From: Henricia sp. BOLD:AAB3569
Taxonomy: Eukaryota > Echinodermata > Asteroidea > Spinulosida > Echinasteridae
Assembly (NCBI GenBank): GCA_037783545.1
Contig: JBBELK010000481.1
Location: 1,798,001-1,862,000, forward strand
Direction of reading: 5' to 3'
Length of the DNA: 64,000 nt
Positions 11,669-25,200 of the stretch are shown piece by piece (position 1 is the stretch's first letter; each line of letters starts with the position of its first letter). Position numbers and translations under genes: made by a program. The notes beneath the pieces were generated by a model. It saw nothing but the letters and a program-made list of their open reading frames with translations, was not told the DNA's origin and did not search any database.

Positions 11669-12084
11669 TTTAAAGTTGATGCATGGCCTGAAAAAAAACT
11701 CATGTGCTGTTATTACTCGGAGCAACTCGGTCCAAAAATTACCCGTTTCATTTCTGGGTAGTGAGAAAACACCCCCAAAAACACATCATACAATTTACAT
11801 AAATATACAAATGGTGGATTTTTGTTATGTACACAAATTCCATGTAGGCTATACTCTAATAACAAAAGGTTGCTCCCAACGACCACAAAGCTTGTCTGGG
11901 GCTTGTCCGGATCCCACCTAGCAAAATGAATTCCAACCATACAGGGTGGATAATACAAAATACGAAACCGAGATATTATCGCTAATTGTGACTAAAGTAG
12001 GGCACATATGAATGAAAGGGAGATATCCACTGTTAGGGTGGAATCTCCTCTTTAAAATGACACCTTGATCATGTCATTATGTTT
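11669..12084. other. No gene seen
   Basis: Between the GC-rich MITE and the 12085 inverted repeat. Short frames only. Confidence 0.35.
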
Positions 12085-12825
12085 CCGGTTGACTGAGCAG
12101 TGATCAATGTTATGCAAGGGTCTAGTTTGGGATTTGCGCCACTTTCTTTAATGGCATCCAGTGGCTTGAACCATGGCATAGCCTGTTTGGATGATCAAGT
12201 ATCCAATGGCAAAACCTGAGACGCCTCTGAAGATCACCAGAAAGCAGTTGATCTGGTCTCACAATTCTGTAAGGGAACCACCGGACAATTTAATTGAACG
12301 TGGTTAGGGCCAGTCCTAAACCATTCTGTCTATGACTGCTGCGTTCTCCCTGCTGCAGGGCCTGCTGAATTGCATTAATGTTCTCGGATGACCGACCAGT
12401 TCCCCTTTGCCCAGACCTTGGACTCAACAAAAAATCACTGCATTCTCATGTAGGACTGAATGTGTTCTGTTTAAGAAAATGCAGGTTCCCCCACCAACAT
12501 TTTTTTATCGGCATGTTAATAGACTACTAAAGTGTGACGTTAGTTGCCATGGTAATTGGGTCTAAACATTCGCTGGTAATCTGAAACGTCCATTGGTATA
12601 GCGCAGGGAAACAGTTCACTGGTTTTAGTGTAGACCCAATAACCATGACGGCACACAAAGGGTGACGTTTTTACTTGAGTAGTCTATTTTTGAGGCGTCC
12701 TAGGTTACCAATGGATACTTGGTCGTCCAAATAGGCTATGCCATGCACTAAGGAAAGTGGCGCAAATCCATATATGTAACTGGACCCTTGCATAACACTG
12801 GTCACTGCTCAGTCAACCACAATTA
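12085..12825. mobile_element. Inverted-repeat element interrupted by a MITE
   Basis: The left arm (12085-12225: GGTTGACTGAGCAGTGATCA, ATGCAAGGGTC, GCATAGCCTGTTTGGA) recurs inverted at about 12690-12825. The middle holds the 12518-12688 insertion. No coding potential was seen. Confidence 0.6.
12518..12688. mobile_element. Short MITE (family N), nested in a larger inverted repeat
   Basis: 171 bp beginning AATAGACTACTAAAGTGTGA and ending with the inverse. The internal TTGCCATGGTAATTGGGTCT is the counterpart of the 1118 copy. It sits between the two arms of the 12085-12825 element. Confidence 0.7.
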
Positions 12826-13190
12826 GCAATGATATCTCGGTTTCGTTCTTTTGATCAACCCTGTTGAAGTAGATTCCAAAAGTTGGAAACAGGTGAATGA
12901 AATGGTTCATCACGAGGCAATGTCACAAGAAACATCCATGAATTTTGATACATCACAAAAAATGGCCAATTGGGTTTATAACATACTTGTACATGTACCG
13001 TCACCTGTGGTGTACATGTAGAGCGAATCACCCTCGCAGTCAATGTATACACTAGTCTCCGAGACCAAGCTTATGTCTCCTGCCAACTTGTAGTATCCGA
13101 ACAGCAACAATTTCGTCAAATCGGACAGCAAGTTGCGTTGTCTTGTCGGTTTCGTATAAACGACACCTCTGTTTTGGTTTCAGCCTACAT
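12826..13190 (-). other. Probable 3' untranslated region of the ANK-pseudokinase gene
   Basis: Follows the TAA at 13193-13191 on minus. No AATAAA was seen; the nearest ATTAAA on minus is about 900 bp from the stop (12294-12289), so the transcript end is uncertain. Confidence 0.4.
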
Positions 13191-13284
13191 TTACAAGAGT
13201 TGCCATAACTCACTGGGCGACACCGAGTGGATGTAATCGTGACACAACTCCCAGTCAAGACGTCTTGCAAGCTCGTCTAGTTCA
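13191..13284 (-). CDS. Terminal coding exon 9
   Basis: The acceptor CTGTCCTTCCATCTTCAG, with a strong pyrimidine tract, precedes 13284. Phase 2 entry matches exon 8. It encodes 30 residues (ELDELARRLDWELCHDY ... ELWQLL) and ends in TAA at 13193-13191. I saw no clear AATAAA within about 1 kb beyond the stop, so the 3' end is unplaced. Confidence 0.78.
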
Positions 13285-16200
13285 CTGAAGATGGAAGGAC
13301 AGGCTAATGTAAGTAGCACTCTTCATAAAAAAAGGGACACTTTTGCATATCTGTCATCCTTGGTATACACGTACTATTCCAGGCCTCGAAATTCGTGTTC
13401 AAAAGGGCACGGCAACAATTGCCTTGCCTTTTTCCACATTTCAAGGGCATCACGGTAATTCTGTCAATTTAAAAAGGGCATCACTGCAGTTTGCTCGAAC
13501 TTGGAGGGCACCACAACAATCATTAATAGTACTTAGCTGGGGTTGCAGTCTGAGGATTGTCTCTTTTATTTATCCGCGTTGAACATGGTATTGCTTCCAC
13601 CTCATCGATAAATCGTCTAGACCTTTCGTTGACATTCGCAACGCGAGCGCAACGAAACGCAGTTCCTGCGGCCGCCATTTTGTGTGCTACGCATGTACAA
13701 TGACCACGGTTATATCACGAACGTCATGCTAATGTTCGTACATATTCGTCTTTGGCCGTATTCTGCAATCGACACGTAAGTGCATGTGTACTTCATCATA
13801 GTCGTCGACGAGTGCACGCACGTGCTGTACACCGAACCCATGACCGAACCGCTAACGGATACCAATGAAGCCCGCTCAATGTACAATTTCGCACGGAAAC
13901 CAGGGCGAAGTTTGATTGAGCAACTACATACAGTAAACTATCGACTACAGAGTCACTCGAGCGACGGATATTTTCCGTGCTGTACACCGAACCGCTAACG
14001 GATACCAATGAGGCCCGCTCAACATGTACAATTTCGCACGGAAACCAGGGCGAAGTTCCGTTGTTCGAGGGACTTTCGTCGAACTGTACCCTTAGTACCT
14101 GTACACGTAGGCTACCGTGCGTGCTATGTGCTATAAAGCTCGGCGTGGTTTTGCAAAAATTGCGTACGGTTTCGTTGCATTTTTAAACAGCGGTGGAAGA
14201 GCTAGTTTTGTCTCCGAAATGTGTCACTAAAAGTGGGAAATTTGACATTTTCATCTGTGTTTTAATGAAGGGCACCGACGGCAGTTAAATAAAAAGGCAC
14301 GGCAATTTATTGCCGTGAAATATTCATTATTTTGAGGGCATCGCGGCAATAGCACAGGGCACCGACGGCAATTGCCGTCGGTTATTTCGAGGCCTGCTAT
14401 TCAGACTCAAACCTACATGTAGACTGGGGTTGAGCTCGGTCTTGCAGTCTAAATTAATACCCAGCGTTTGCCCTTAACATTTTTTCCCAACTGGCCAACA
14501 GGGCCAGTTGGCTTAAATCTTCCCTGGCCCGTCGGCATTTCAAGTGGCCCACCTGGTTACCGTTAAAACTTCTGGTTGTTCTTTTTACACACAGTCAACC
14601 TTTAAAGTTTGCAATAACCACATTTGAGTAAATAATTTAGGAAAATTTGGTAGTCATAATGTTCCCATTAAAAGTTTGAAAATGTGTGGTACATTTTAGA
14701 GCTTTCTGGTGAATTTTAGAGCTATTCTGGAGTCTTGAAAGGCTCTTTTGTTATAAATTCTCAAGGATGCATGTTTTTGTGCAACAGGGAATTGCATATG
14801 CAGTTCTAAGTGTTAGTGTACCGATACTCTTGGGGGCAGTTATACAGAATTAGCCCATACCAGGGCAGAGCTGGTCTCTAACTTGTTGGGGTCAAGTCAC
14901 TTTTTTTGTTTTTGACCTGTGACTTGACCTTGGAGAAAATTACTTGTGACGAGACTTGGGAAATATGATTGATTTATGACTTGAAATAAAAACTAGTCAT
15001 CATTGCATGTTTCCAGCCCCAGAGACATACAAAAAACTGCAAGTGCAGTCTTTTGCTCCAGGGGAATAAATTGGAACAAGGCCGGCCAAGGACATCAGTA
15101 TTATGGCTGTGAGAGTTTTTAACGAAAGAAACTAACAGGACATGGGTCTGTTTTATTGCAACTGGACAGCCGGACCATTTGGGGAGGTATTCCAGCTGGC
15201 CCAAGACGATTTCAACTGTCATTTGGCCAACGAACCAGTGCTAATTCGAATGCTGCATACCACTGCAATAGAGTAAGGCTGTGCCTAACAAATAAAATAT
15301 TAAAATATTCGGTATGTGTTTTTACCACTCCAAACATGTCTTCAGCTAGGAAGAAGTAAAAAACCTTTTTTCTTTGTAAAACGGCTGATTTGATGTGTCC
15401 AGTGTACAAGGGCTGACGATAACTTCTGCAAAAACCTCTTCGAACGAGAGACTGCTATGCAAGTACCATGATAAAGGTCTATGGGCTAACTACCATAAAC
15501 CAAGGACAATCAAGGTGGCTGCTTAAACAACATTTTGGGGGAATTCTTAATGCTGATTAATTCAGACATGCCTAAAACCCCGTTCTCACTAGAAAAATCG
15601 CTTTGTTCGACGATGATTCGACAAAGAGATTTCCTGATGTGAACGCACGTCTCTTCAATCGACGATGATTAGAATCGCTTCATTTGATGAAGGAAATAGC
15701 TTAATTCGACGAAGAGATCGCTTTATTCGACCAAGCAAATTTGTAATGTGAACGGCTCCCTTCGTTCGACGAAGCGATTTGGCGGGCCTGTTGCACAAGC
15801 GCGTTGTGCGTCGAGCGCCTAGCAAGAGTTGTTTTTGACGCGCCGCTGGAAAACCACACAGTGCGTTTAGACGCTTGAAGCTCAGCGCTTGATGCGCGAC
15901 GCACATGCAGCGTTCGCCCTTAACTTTTTTCCCAACTGGCCAACAGGGCCAGTTGGCTTAAGTCTTCACTGGCCCGTCGGCATTTCAAGTGGCCTGGTTA
16001 AAATTTCCGGTTGTTCTTTTTACACACAGTCGACCTTTAATGTTTGCAATAACCACATTTGAGTGAATAAATTAGGAAAATTTGGTAGTCATGAGGTTCT
16101 CCCCAGTACAAGTTATATTTCAACTGGACAGCCGGACCATTTGGGGATGCTTTCCAACTGGCCCGAGATGATTTTAACTGTCATTTGGTCAACGGACCAG

Positions 16201-19200
16201 TGCTAATTCGAACGCTGACATGTACGACCTCCTCAATCTTCGACCTCATTCAATCTTCGTTAGCGGTCGCTCTTCGTTAAGTGATATATAAATGCATGCT
16301 TCATTAACTAACAATGATTAATTACTCTTCGTTGAACGAAGCGACTTCTCTAGTGAGAACAGAGTCTAAGTTTGGAGTCATCTTACCTCGTCTCAAGTTG
16401 AGGTGGCGTTGCCAACATTCTGATTTCCTGAGCTTGTAGCCACGCTTCAACGTCCTCACTGGAGTCGACTGCTGTCCTCCTAGGGCCATACAGCAACATA
16501 CCCACCCTGAAATCAGACACAAAGCACACACTACAATCAAGACAGAGGTCTCGGGTTCGAATCTCAATAAAACCTACGTGGTTTTTCTCTCATTCCATGT
16601 TTAGTACCATGGTCAAGTGGTCTGGTGTATCAGACTCAAAGCCATGTTTCTGCAGGTTATGGGTTCAAATCCATGTATGGTCCATGGTGCATGTGTCCTC
16701 GACACTTATGAGGAATCCTTGGTTTCAGTACCAGAAAGAATAATAGTTCATTGAATGTCATCATGCAAATTCAGGGGTAAGCATGGGGCCTTTAAAAAAT
16801 GGGAAGGGGCGTAGAGAGAAGTAAAGTTGGAATTGTTTTAAAGGCACAGGCTCGTCAGCAATGCGCGCGCCATGTACTTTAATTTAGATTAAAGTACATG
16901 TACCTTTTATGAGTGTAGACTGACACACACAAAAAATTAATTAAAACATTGTTGATAAATACGTCCAATAATGATAAATACTGGCCAATGAACACGTCAG
17001 TTGCCAGTAAACCTTCGTGGGCTGCATGCACGCACGGACACAGTCTTGCCCCCCCCCCATACACTATGTGGACTTCTTTTTGTTCGCATGTACTGTAGAA
17101 AATGTGGCCGAAAATATTTTTTTCCTCAAAATCAAAATGCAGGATTTCGCCCTAACTTTACAATTAGTTGAAGGGCATCGTTACACACTTCCCTTTTTTT
17201 GAACCCTCTTCCCTTATCCTTTTTTAAAATGCTAAGACAACTCGTGCTAAGACAACTCGTGCTACCTGGTTTATGCAGACCTCTTTTGTCCTAAAGTTCG
17301 AATAGTGTATGTAATGCTCGTACACACACAGGTGCGAATCCACATACAATCGCGGACGTCCCTTTGTTCCTCTTTTGTTTGGACATAGTCTATTTTTCCT
17401 TACTCTCGTTGGTTTTGTACAGGAGCGAATCGCGGACGTTCGCTTGCCAATCGCGGACGATATTGTTCTCTTTGTTAGACCTCCCTAAAACGTCCACGAT
17501 TGTTTGGGAGAACAAGCGCACACTCGCACAACTACCTGGCAAGTATGAAGACTTGCACAAGTCTGTTTCACAACGTTACTGAATCAATTAAAAGAGCTAG
17601 GACACTCTTTCCAAACTCCAGAGGGAAAAAATTGGGTCTGTCAGTAGAGAAAAGCGGGAAAATAAAGTCTTGCATGCTCAACGACAAAAAGCGGAAATCT
17701 TCACAAACTTCAAACTGTACCTCAGCATGGCCTCGGTCAAAGTTGGTCTCTCCGCAGGATTATCGCTCAAGATTCGAGCAAACAAAGCTTGTCCCTCGCT
17801 GGAAAGAAACTTGGGAGGTTGATATGTGACCACTGGGAGTGACTTAGCCGTCATTCCAGGCGAAGGTGGCAGGACATCGTCGACAGTTTCATCAGTAAAG
17901 ATGTCGCATAACATGGCAACGGCGCTGTACATGTCGGAACTTTCGTAGACATCAACCAGGGTTAACTACGGAACAGAATATAAAATGGGGAAATTGTTTA
18001 CATTTTCGGAAAAAAAGTTCAAAACAAAAAGTTTAAAAATTATTGTGAATCACCGTGTACAATGTGGGTTTTTCCACAGTAAAGGGGGCATTTTGGCAAC
18101 ACAGACCATACTTTCGAGGAAATACCTTTGTCTGGTCTCAAAATAAAAGAAACAAGTTTCAGTTGTTCTGAAGATATAACTTAAGGGTTACAAATAGTGT
18201 GACAACATGCCTTTTTAAAAACCCTGTGTACAAATTTCCAATATATACGCTCGTAACCGGGACGGCCTAAAATGTAACAAGTGTCCGTCCCAGTTACGAG
18301 CGTATATTGGAAATTTGTACACAGGGTTTTTAGAAAGGCATGTTGTCACACTATTTGTAACCCTTTTTGGGCTTAAGTTCTGGAAAATATGGTCCGTGTT
18401 GCCAAAATGCCCCCTTTACTGTGGAAAGACTCATTTACCAAACTCGAACTTGGTTAAAGCAGGATTTGCAGTGTCCCAAAATTGTTATTGACCGTTTATC
18501 AACGGGGAAAAACTGGACTCGACTGGAAGGTAGAATTGGTTCCAACTGTCCAATGGAATGATTCTGCCAAAAATTATATCTTTTTATGAGAAACTTGTTT
18601 TTCTCATAAAAAGATATAATTATTTTAAGGCTACATATTCTGTGCGGTATACCCAGGGACCTGGCCAAAACTCGCTGGGCCCCCGGGGGAGCGGGGGAGG
18701 TGGCACAACCATTTTGGCCAGGATTGTAGCTTAAATAGGATGGTGGTTTTGCACAATTTCTTGAAAGCATGGACACAGTATTTCAATGATTTCTCAGAAC
18801 GTAGATGAGGTACTCAGCTGACTCATACACAGGTTGGTTTCTTGACTTATAAAAGAAACCAAAAATTTGTTTGGGAACATCTTTTATTTCAAAAAACAAA
18901 CTGTCGATCTATACTCACAACTTTTTGCCACGATTTTGGAGGTCCATTTATGGAAAACTGCAAGAGTTCTGGGGACCACGCCAACTTGTTCCCAGCCCCG
19001 ATTTGGCTCTTCTCCACAAACGGAATTCCTTGTCCTTCGTCATTAAGCAACTTTCTGGCGTACCCAAACTCTGCCAAAACGAGTCTCAAGCTCCAGTCTA
19101 TGACCACGGCTTTTGAGTTGACGTCGCGATGCGCCACGCCGTGGTTACGCAAATGCAACAACGCTTTGAGTAGCTGTAGCAATAATCTCAAAACTAACTC

Positions 19201-22200
19201 TTCCCTCGGGGGTTGAACCCGGGCGCCGTTTGCGGACGAACTGTTGCCATCCGTCCGCAGCGACGATACCAAATGATCTAAAGTTGTACAGTAATCGGGA
19301 AAGATGACAATCGCAGTCCTGTCTGCTAATTGACTAGAGAGGGCACTGTCCAGAAACGTCGAAATGTCCAAAAGGTTACGAAGTTCCGATGTCTGGATGT
19401 CGAAATGATGGTATATTCTCGTGATGTGCGGATGTGGTGCGTCGCGGAGTGACTCCAGTATGCTGAATTCGGCTCCGCGCATGTCGGCCGAACATGTGTG
19501 ACTTGAGGGTCTAGGCGATCGTCTATGATTCACTAGAACCTGAATTAAATCCAGGAAAAAAATTGAAACATTGTTACAACACTTTCAAAAGTGGCACACG
19601 GTAGAGTACGATAGAACGCGGTGCTATACCGTGCTCTACCGGCCCGAAAATTGCGTAAAATCACGTCGACGGTCGTCTCGAGGGTCGACGGTCACTGTCC
19701 CCCCGGTAGGGCGCGGTTCCCACACGGTACAATACGGCAGAACGCGGTAGAACACGGCGCCAACACGATGCAAATGCGGTAGAACGCGGTAGAGCACGGT
19801 AGCCTCACGGTACATGCGGTAGGAACACGGTACATGTACAGCACGGTGTAGCACGGTAGAGCGCGGTAGAACACGGTAGCCACATACCGCGGTCTACCTT
19901 ATATCTACCGTGTTGCTACAGTGTTCAAACGTACATGTACCTCCCGGTAGAACACGGTAGAACGCGGTGTCTACACGGTAGCCCCGGCGCCAACACGGTG
20001 TCCACACGGTAGAGCCGGTGCCAGCACGGTAGCGCATGGTAGAGGCGACGCAGCCGGTACAGTGCAGTGTCCGTGCGGTTAATTCTTAATTTTTAAACAT
20101 TTTGAAAATTAGAAATCCGTTTCCCGGCACAGCGCGGTAGCCTACGGTACAGCACGGTAGAGCGCGGTAGCCCACGGTACCGATACGGTTACCTCTGCGG
20201 TAGAGCACGGTAGATGCCGATCTTCAACCGTGCTCTACCGTGCTCTACCGTACCTCCAATGTGACTGTAGCTTTAGTGCACTCCTCTCTACTCACACATC
20301 CGAGCCTCTGTTTAAATTTGTACTGTTTTGTTGTTGAAGCAGCAGCAGAAAATTTGTCGCCGCTCCAGGCCAATCAAGACACTTGTAACATGGGGCGTTC
20401 CGTGTCAAATTTTGTATACGTGGGTCTTTCCACAGTAAAGGGGGCATTTTGGCAACACAGACCATATTTTCGAGGAAATACCTTTGTCTGGTCTCAAAAT
20501 AAAAGAAATAAGTTTCAGTTGTTCTCAAGAGATAACTTAGGCCCAAAAAGGGTTACAAATAGTGTGACAACATGCCTTTCTAAAAACCCTGTGTACAAAT
20601 TTCAAATATACGCTCGTAACCGGGACGGACACTTGTGTTACATTTTAGGCCGTCCCGGTTACGAGTGTATATTGGAGATTTGTACACAGGGTTTTTTAGA
20701 GAGGCATGTTGTCACACTATTTGTAACCCTTTTGGGGCCTAAGTTATCTCTTCAGAACAACTGAAACTTATTTCTTTTATTTTGAGACCAGACAAGGGTA
20801 TTTTCTGGAAAATATGGTCTGTGTTGCCAAAATCCCTCTTTACCGAGGAAGGACTCACATGCACAGATTGTAAACACAGTGCATGTCCGTGCTCGGCGCA
20901 CTTGGGGATTGGCTGCTATTTTAATCCTACAGTGGTACATGTACAAAGGCAATCTGTTTTATAATTATGTTTGGCAATTTGCATCCCTTTGATTAATTTG
21001 AAAAAATGCAAAGTAAATAAAAACATTGCCGGAAATTTCGGTGGGAAGGGATAGTCATAAAAAATACATCCAAATGACTCATGTGTGCGTTCGCTAAGCG
21101 TAACAGCCGCTTAACTTCAAATCTGTGCTGGTATTTCCTCAGGGGGATTGTAATGCACTGAGCAGAGTGGAAATACTCAAGATCTCAGGATGCAAAAAAA
21201 TGACATTGACCCTGTTCTCACTTGGAAATCGCTTCGTTCGACGATGATTAGTTAATCATCGTTAGTTAATGAAGCGTGCGTTCTCATCTCAGTTAACGAA
21301 GCTCGAATGAAGAACGGTACCGTACACATTATAAGCGACTGCTAAACAAAGATCGAATGAAGTTGTGCGACGCCCTCTGTTGATTGATTTTTACACTTAC
21401 GGTGTAAAATTGTAGACTGGTCCCCTGTCCATGTGCGATACGCTGCTCTCGCTATACGACGAAGGGGATGTAAATATGAGGACAGGGAACCAGTCTACTA
21501 AAATTGTGACCTTAAGACCCGACATGACCCCCATATATACACCAATCCGGTAACTAATATCTCCTCCCTGCATATCCGCCATAGCTGGGGGGCGTCCAGT
21601 GCATGGGCTGTGCATTTTGTGTTGCTGTTAGAACGAAAAGCGCTCATCCATTACATGCACGAACGAGCCTCCTTCGCGTATACGCAACGCGCACACAACC
21701 CTACAAAGACGCGCAACTTGTTCAAAGTAAAAAAATGCAGCTTCAGCAACAACAAAAACATACAGTTCCCCAGCTATGGCGGATATACAGGGAAGAAGAC
21801 CTTATTACCGGATTGGTGTATACCGGAAATACGTATTAAGGTCACTCATGTGTCAAATCGCTTCGTCGAACAAAGGAAGCGTTCGCAATAGAAATTTGCT
21901 TTGTCGAATGAAGCGACCTCTTCGTCGAATGAAGCTAATTTGCTTCGTCGAATGAAGAGATTCTAATCATCATCGAATGAAGAGGCGTGCGTTCACATCA
22001 GAAAATCTCTTCTTCGAATCATCATCGTCGAACGAAGCGATTTCTCATTGTGAATAATGGTAGGTGAATATGGGAGTTAAGACAAACTGGAGAGCTCAAA
22101 ATATTTGATACTTAAATTTTGCAACGCTAATCCTACATATGCACGAACACCAAAGCATCAACTAGATGTTTACAAGTGTACATGTACCACCTGCTGCGCT

Positions 22201-25200
22201 GACGCAAAATTATTGTCTCCTTAGGAGTTTGAAACCAAGATCAGAATTCTATTCACAAAAGAAGTATTGTCTCTATGACCCCGTTCTCACAAGTGAAATC
22301 ACTTCGTTCGACGAAGATTAGTTAATCATCGTTAGTTAATGAAGCGTGCGTTCATATATCACTTATCGAAGATCGACCGCTAACGAAGATCGAATGAAGC
22401 CGTGGGGGGTCGTACATGTGCGTCGCGCATTACATGTAAGTGCTGAGCTTCAAGCGTCTAGACGCGCTATGTGGTTTTCCAGCGGCGCGTCAAAAACAAC
22501 TCTTGCTAGGCGCTTGACGCACAACGCGCCAGGCCCGTTAAATCGTTCACATGACAAATTTGCTTCGTCGAATGAAGCGATCTCTTTGTCCAATGAAGCT
22601 ATTTCCTTCATCAGGAAATCTCTTCGTCGAATCATCGTCGAAGCGATTTCTCTAGTGACAACGGGGTCTTTGATGTTGTTCTAGAATCCCAGTTTGGCAA
22701 GCACAAAGAAGCTCAAAACAGACATGCCATAGAAGCACGCATAAAATATTACAATCCTCGGTATTGAGGAAACTCACCTTCATAATGTACGTTTGATTTT
22801 TAAAGAGAACCCGCAGACACATCTGAGATATGAATCCGTCTTCAGAATGGTTCAATTCCCTGTCCACGGGTCTCCCACCCAAGATCTTATAGTCTTCTTC
22901 TAATGTCCACTGTTTCCCTGGCTCGTCCGAGAATTCCTCGTTCATTTTGTTCAGGCTTGCTCGTATCATGTCAAGCCTTTTCACTGTTGTCACCTTCAAG
23001 ACGGCGATTGCCGCTTTTCCCTCCTGCATCAACGCAAAAACTTGCTGCAGGCTGGAGTCCTGACACAAGTAGGGTTTTTGGAGGTAGGTACAGATGCTCC
23101 AGGTTTCAGTGTTTTGCTTCTTACGACACAAGCTGTTGCACTCGGAATTCAAGCTGTCTGTTCTGACCGAGGTACTCAATGAGGATGAATCAGTTGACGA
23201 GTTGTCTAATGAGTGTCTTCGAGTGAATCCCTGCTGCGATTGCTTCAGGTGGAACAACTCAAGCACCAGCTGGCGATTTCGGGCATCCGATGCCCTTCTC
23301 TCCAGCCGTTGTCTTTCCAAGTCCTCCGTCGTTCCGTGAAGCTTCTGCTCGAGTTCCTTCCGGATGAGTTCCTGGCTCGGGCTGCCGCCACCCTCGCGAA
23401 GCTGCATTTCTAACGCTTCCTTCTGCGAAGTCAACAGCGCCATCTTGAGTTGCAGACTGTCGATCACGCTGATGTAATGATCGCGCTCAGTTTCTTCCTG
23501 TTGCCGGTGGAAGTCCGTCTCATCCGACATGATATTGCTGACTTTGGCCGGGTCGGAAAACTCTCTGATATTTAGAGGTCTTCCGAAAGGCAACGTTGGG
23601 GTTGGATCCGAGAAGGGCCTGTGGTGATGGTGAAAGCCTGGGCTGGATGGCTTCTGGGAGAGCTGGTTCAGGGTCGTTTGGATGGGTTTGGTTCCCGGTC
23701 TAAGTAAGAAGAAAAATGGATTACCTCGTGTGCTTTTCAGGCATCTTCTAAAATCCCGCTAGCAGTTGACGCCAGGATTATTTTTGGCGAAAAATACAAT
23801 TTTTTTATAAAGGCAAATATGATTGGCCAAAAGTTAAGATCGGGTCAAGCACCACAAATACCGACTCTTGAGAGTCATTTCTACATTCATTGTATGAATC
23901 TTCTCACCAAAAGATCATCTTTTGCAACACGGACGCCATAGACCGATATTTGCTACACTGACAGGCTGTCCACAGCCGTCAAGTTCACGATGTGGACAAG
24001 TTTACACGTCAACCGTAGAAGACAGCGGCAAAGCTGACATTTTAACTCATCAACCGCCCCTCTGACTATACATTGCCAGATCATGTTTACACGTCCTCTG
24101 GCGTCAGATGGTTAAGAATTGATCAAGATAGTTTAACATCGGAATTGTTTATGCTTTCCTGATGTAATTTCTGAACACTCTATCATGTCTATGCTCAGGA
24201 GCAAGAAATATGTCAGTGTACTCAAGTAGGGCTCGAACCCACAACCACCTACACTCTAGAACAGACACCTTAACCTCTTGACCACCAAGTAAACTGGTGC
24301 TGAATGGCTGGTTTGAGGTAGTACTGAGCTTACTTAAGGTGGATTCACACTGATCTTTTTCATTCGCACGTAAATGCGACGCGCGTCGCTTTTAGAAAAA
24401 GCAGTTTGGAGGGATTTTGGAGTGAAATGAGGTAATCACAGAATCAACTTGGGCGGGAAGTGTTTTTGTGATTCTGTGAATTTCAGTGCCTCATTTCATT
24501 CCAAAGTCCTTCCAAACCGCTTTTTTTAAAGCGACGCGCATCGCATTTACGCGCAGGTTGGTTTTTATCGTACACATCTTCAATCACACTTGGAAATAAC
24601 GCCAAGTTTCCCATCCATTTCTATTTACCTCTCATTCATCTCGACTTGTTTTTCCAGCGAAGACGCAAGGAGGTTCTTCCTCAGGCTCGTCTTATGGTTT
24701 CGCAGCAAAGAGTCGTCGCTGTCGCTGACGTGTTGTCGTAGTCTGGCCTTCGCGATGTCGCGATTTCCCGCTGTGAGTGGGTAGGACGAGGATCGGTGAG
24801 CTTTGTTGTTGTTGTTATTGTTAAGACGCAAGAAGCGCAGTGTTAATAAGAAAGAAAAGAACATAAAAAACGAACATTTCCAAATGTGCATGCTATAGTT
24901 AGATAATAAAGAGGCATACATTTTTGCATACTGATTTTGAAAGCAATAGACCGATCCAGTAAGCTCCGCCCATTTTGGAATTGACCAATCACAGCCTCAG
25001 GTAACCAAAAAGTGGATCTCCGTTTTGGTGACCCGAGTCCTCAAAATTTTGTGCACAGAGATACGACAAACTGCAGCACGAGTGACACAAAAACACAATA
25101 AACATCATTTTTATCAGCGCCCAGGACCCTAGCCAGTTTTCAACGGATTGTTTAAGATTGGCCAAACCTACTTTTAATACATACATAAATACTTTTTTTG

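Noticed and set aside
11371-11725. Several Arg/Ser/Thr-rich frames
   Set aside because: Produced by GTCTCCGCGAC repeats of a MITE.
13291-13308. Plus-strand ATGGAAGGACAGGCTAAT followed by GTAAGT, like a short first coding exon
   Set aside because: On the minus strand the same bases are the pyrimidine tract and acceptor of terminal exon 9, which fits in phase; the plus reading is probably chance.
18842-19216. Plus-strand 124-codon frame
   Set aside because: Antisense shadow of kinase exon 6.
20240-20764. 174-codon plus frame
   Set aside because: Runs through the palindromic MITE 20420-20857; no domain.
22652-22777. Continuation of the exon 5 frame past IMK (VSFLNTEDCNIL...)
   Set aside because: The GTGAGT donor after the Lys codon and the in-phase exon 6 continuing VLVN show that this is intron read-through.
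22903-23413. Plus-strand frames of 66-87 codons
   Set aside because: Antisense shadows of coding exon 5.
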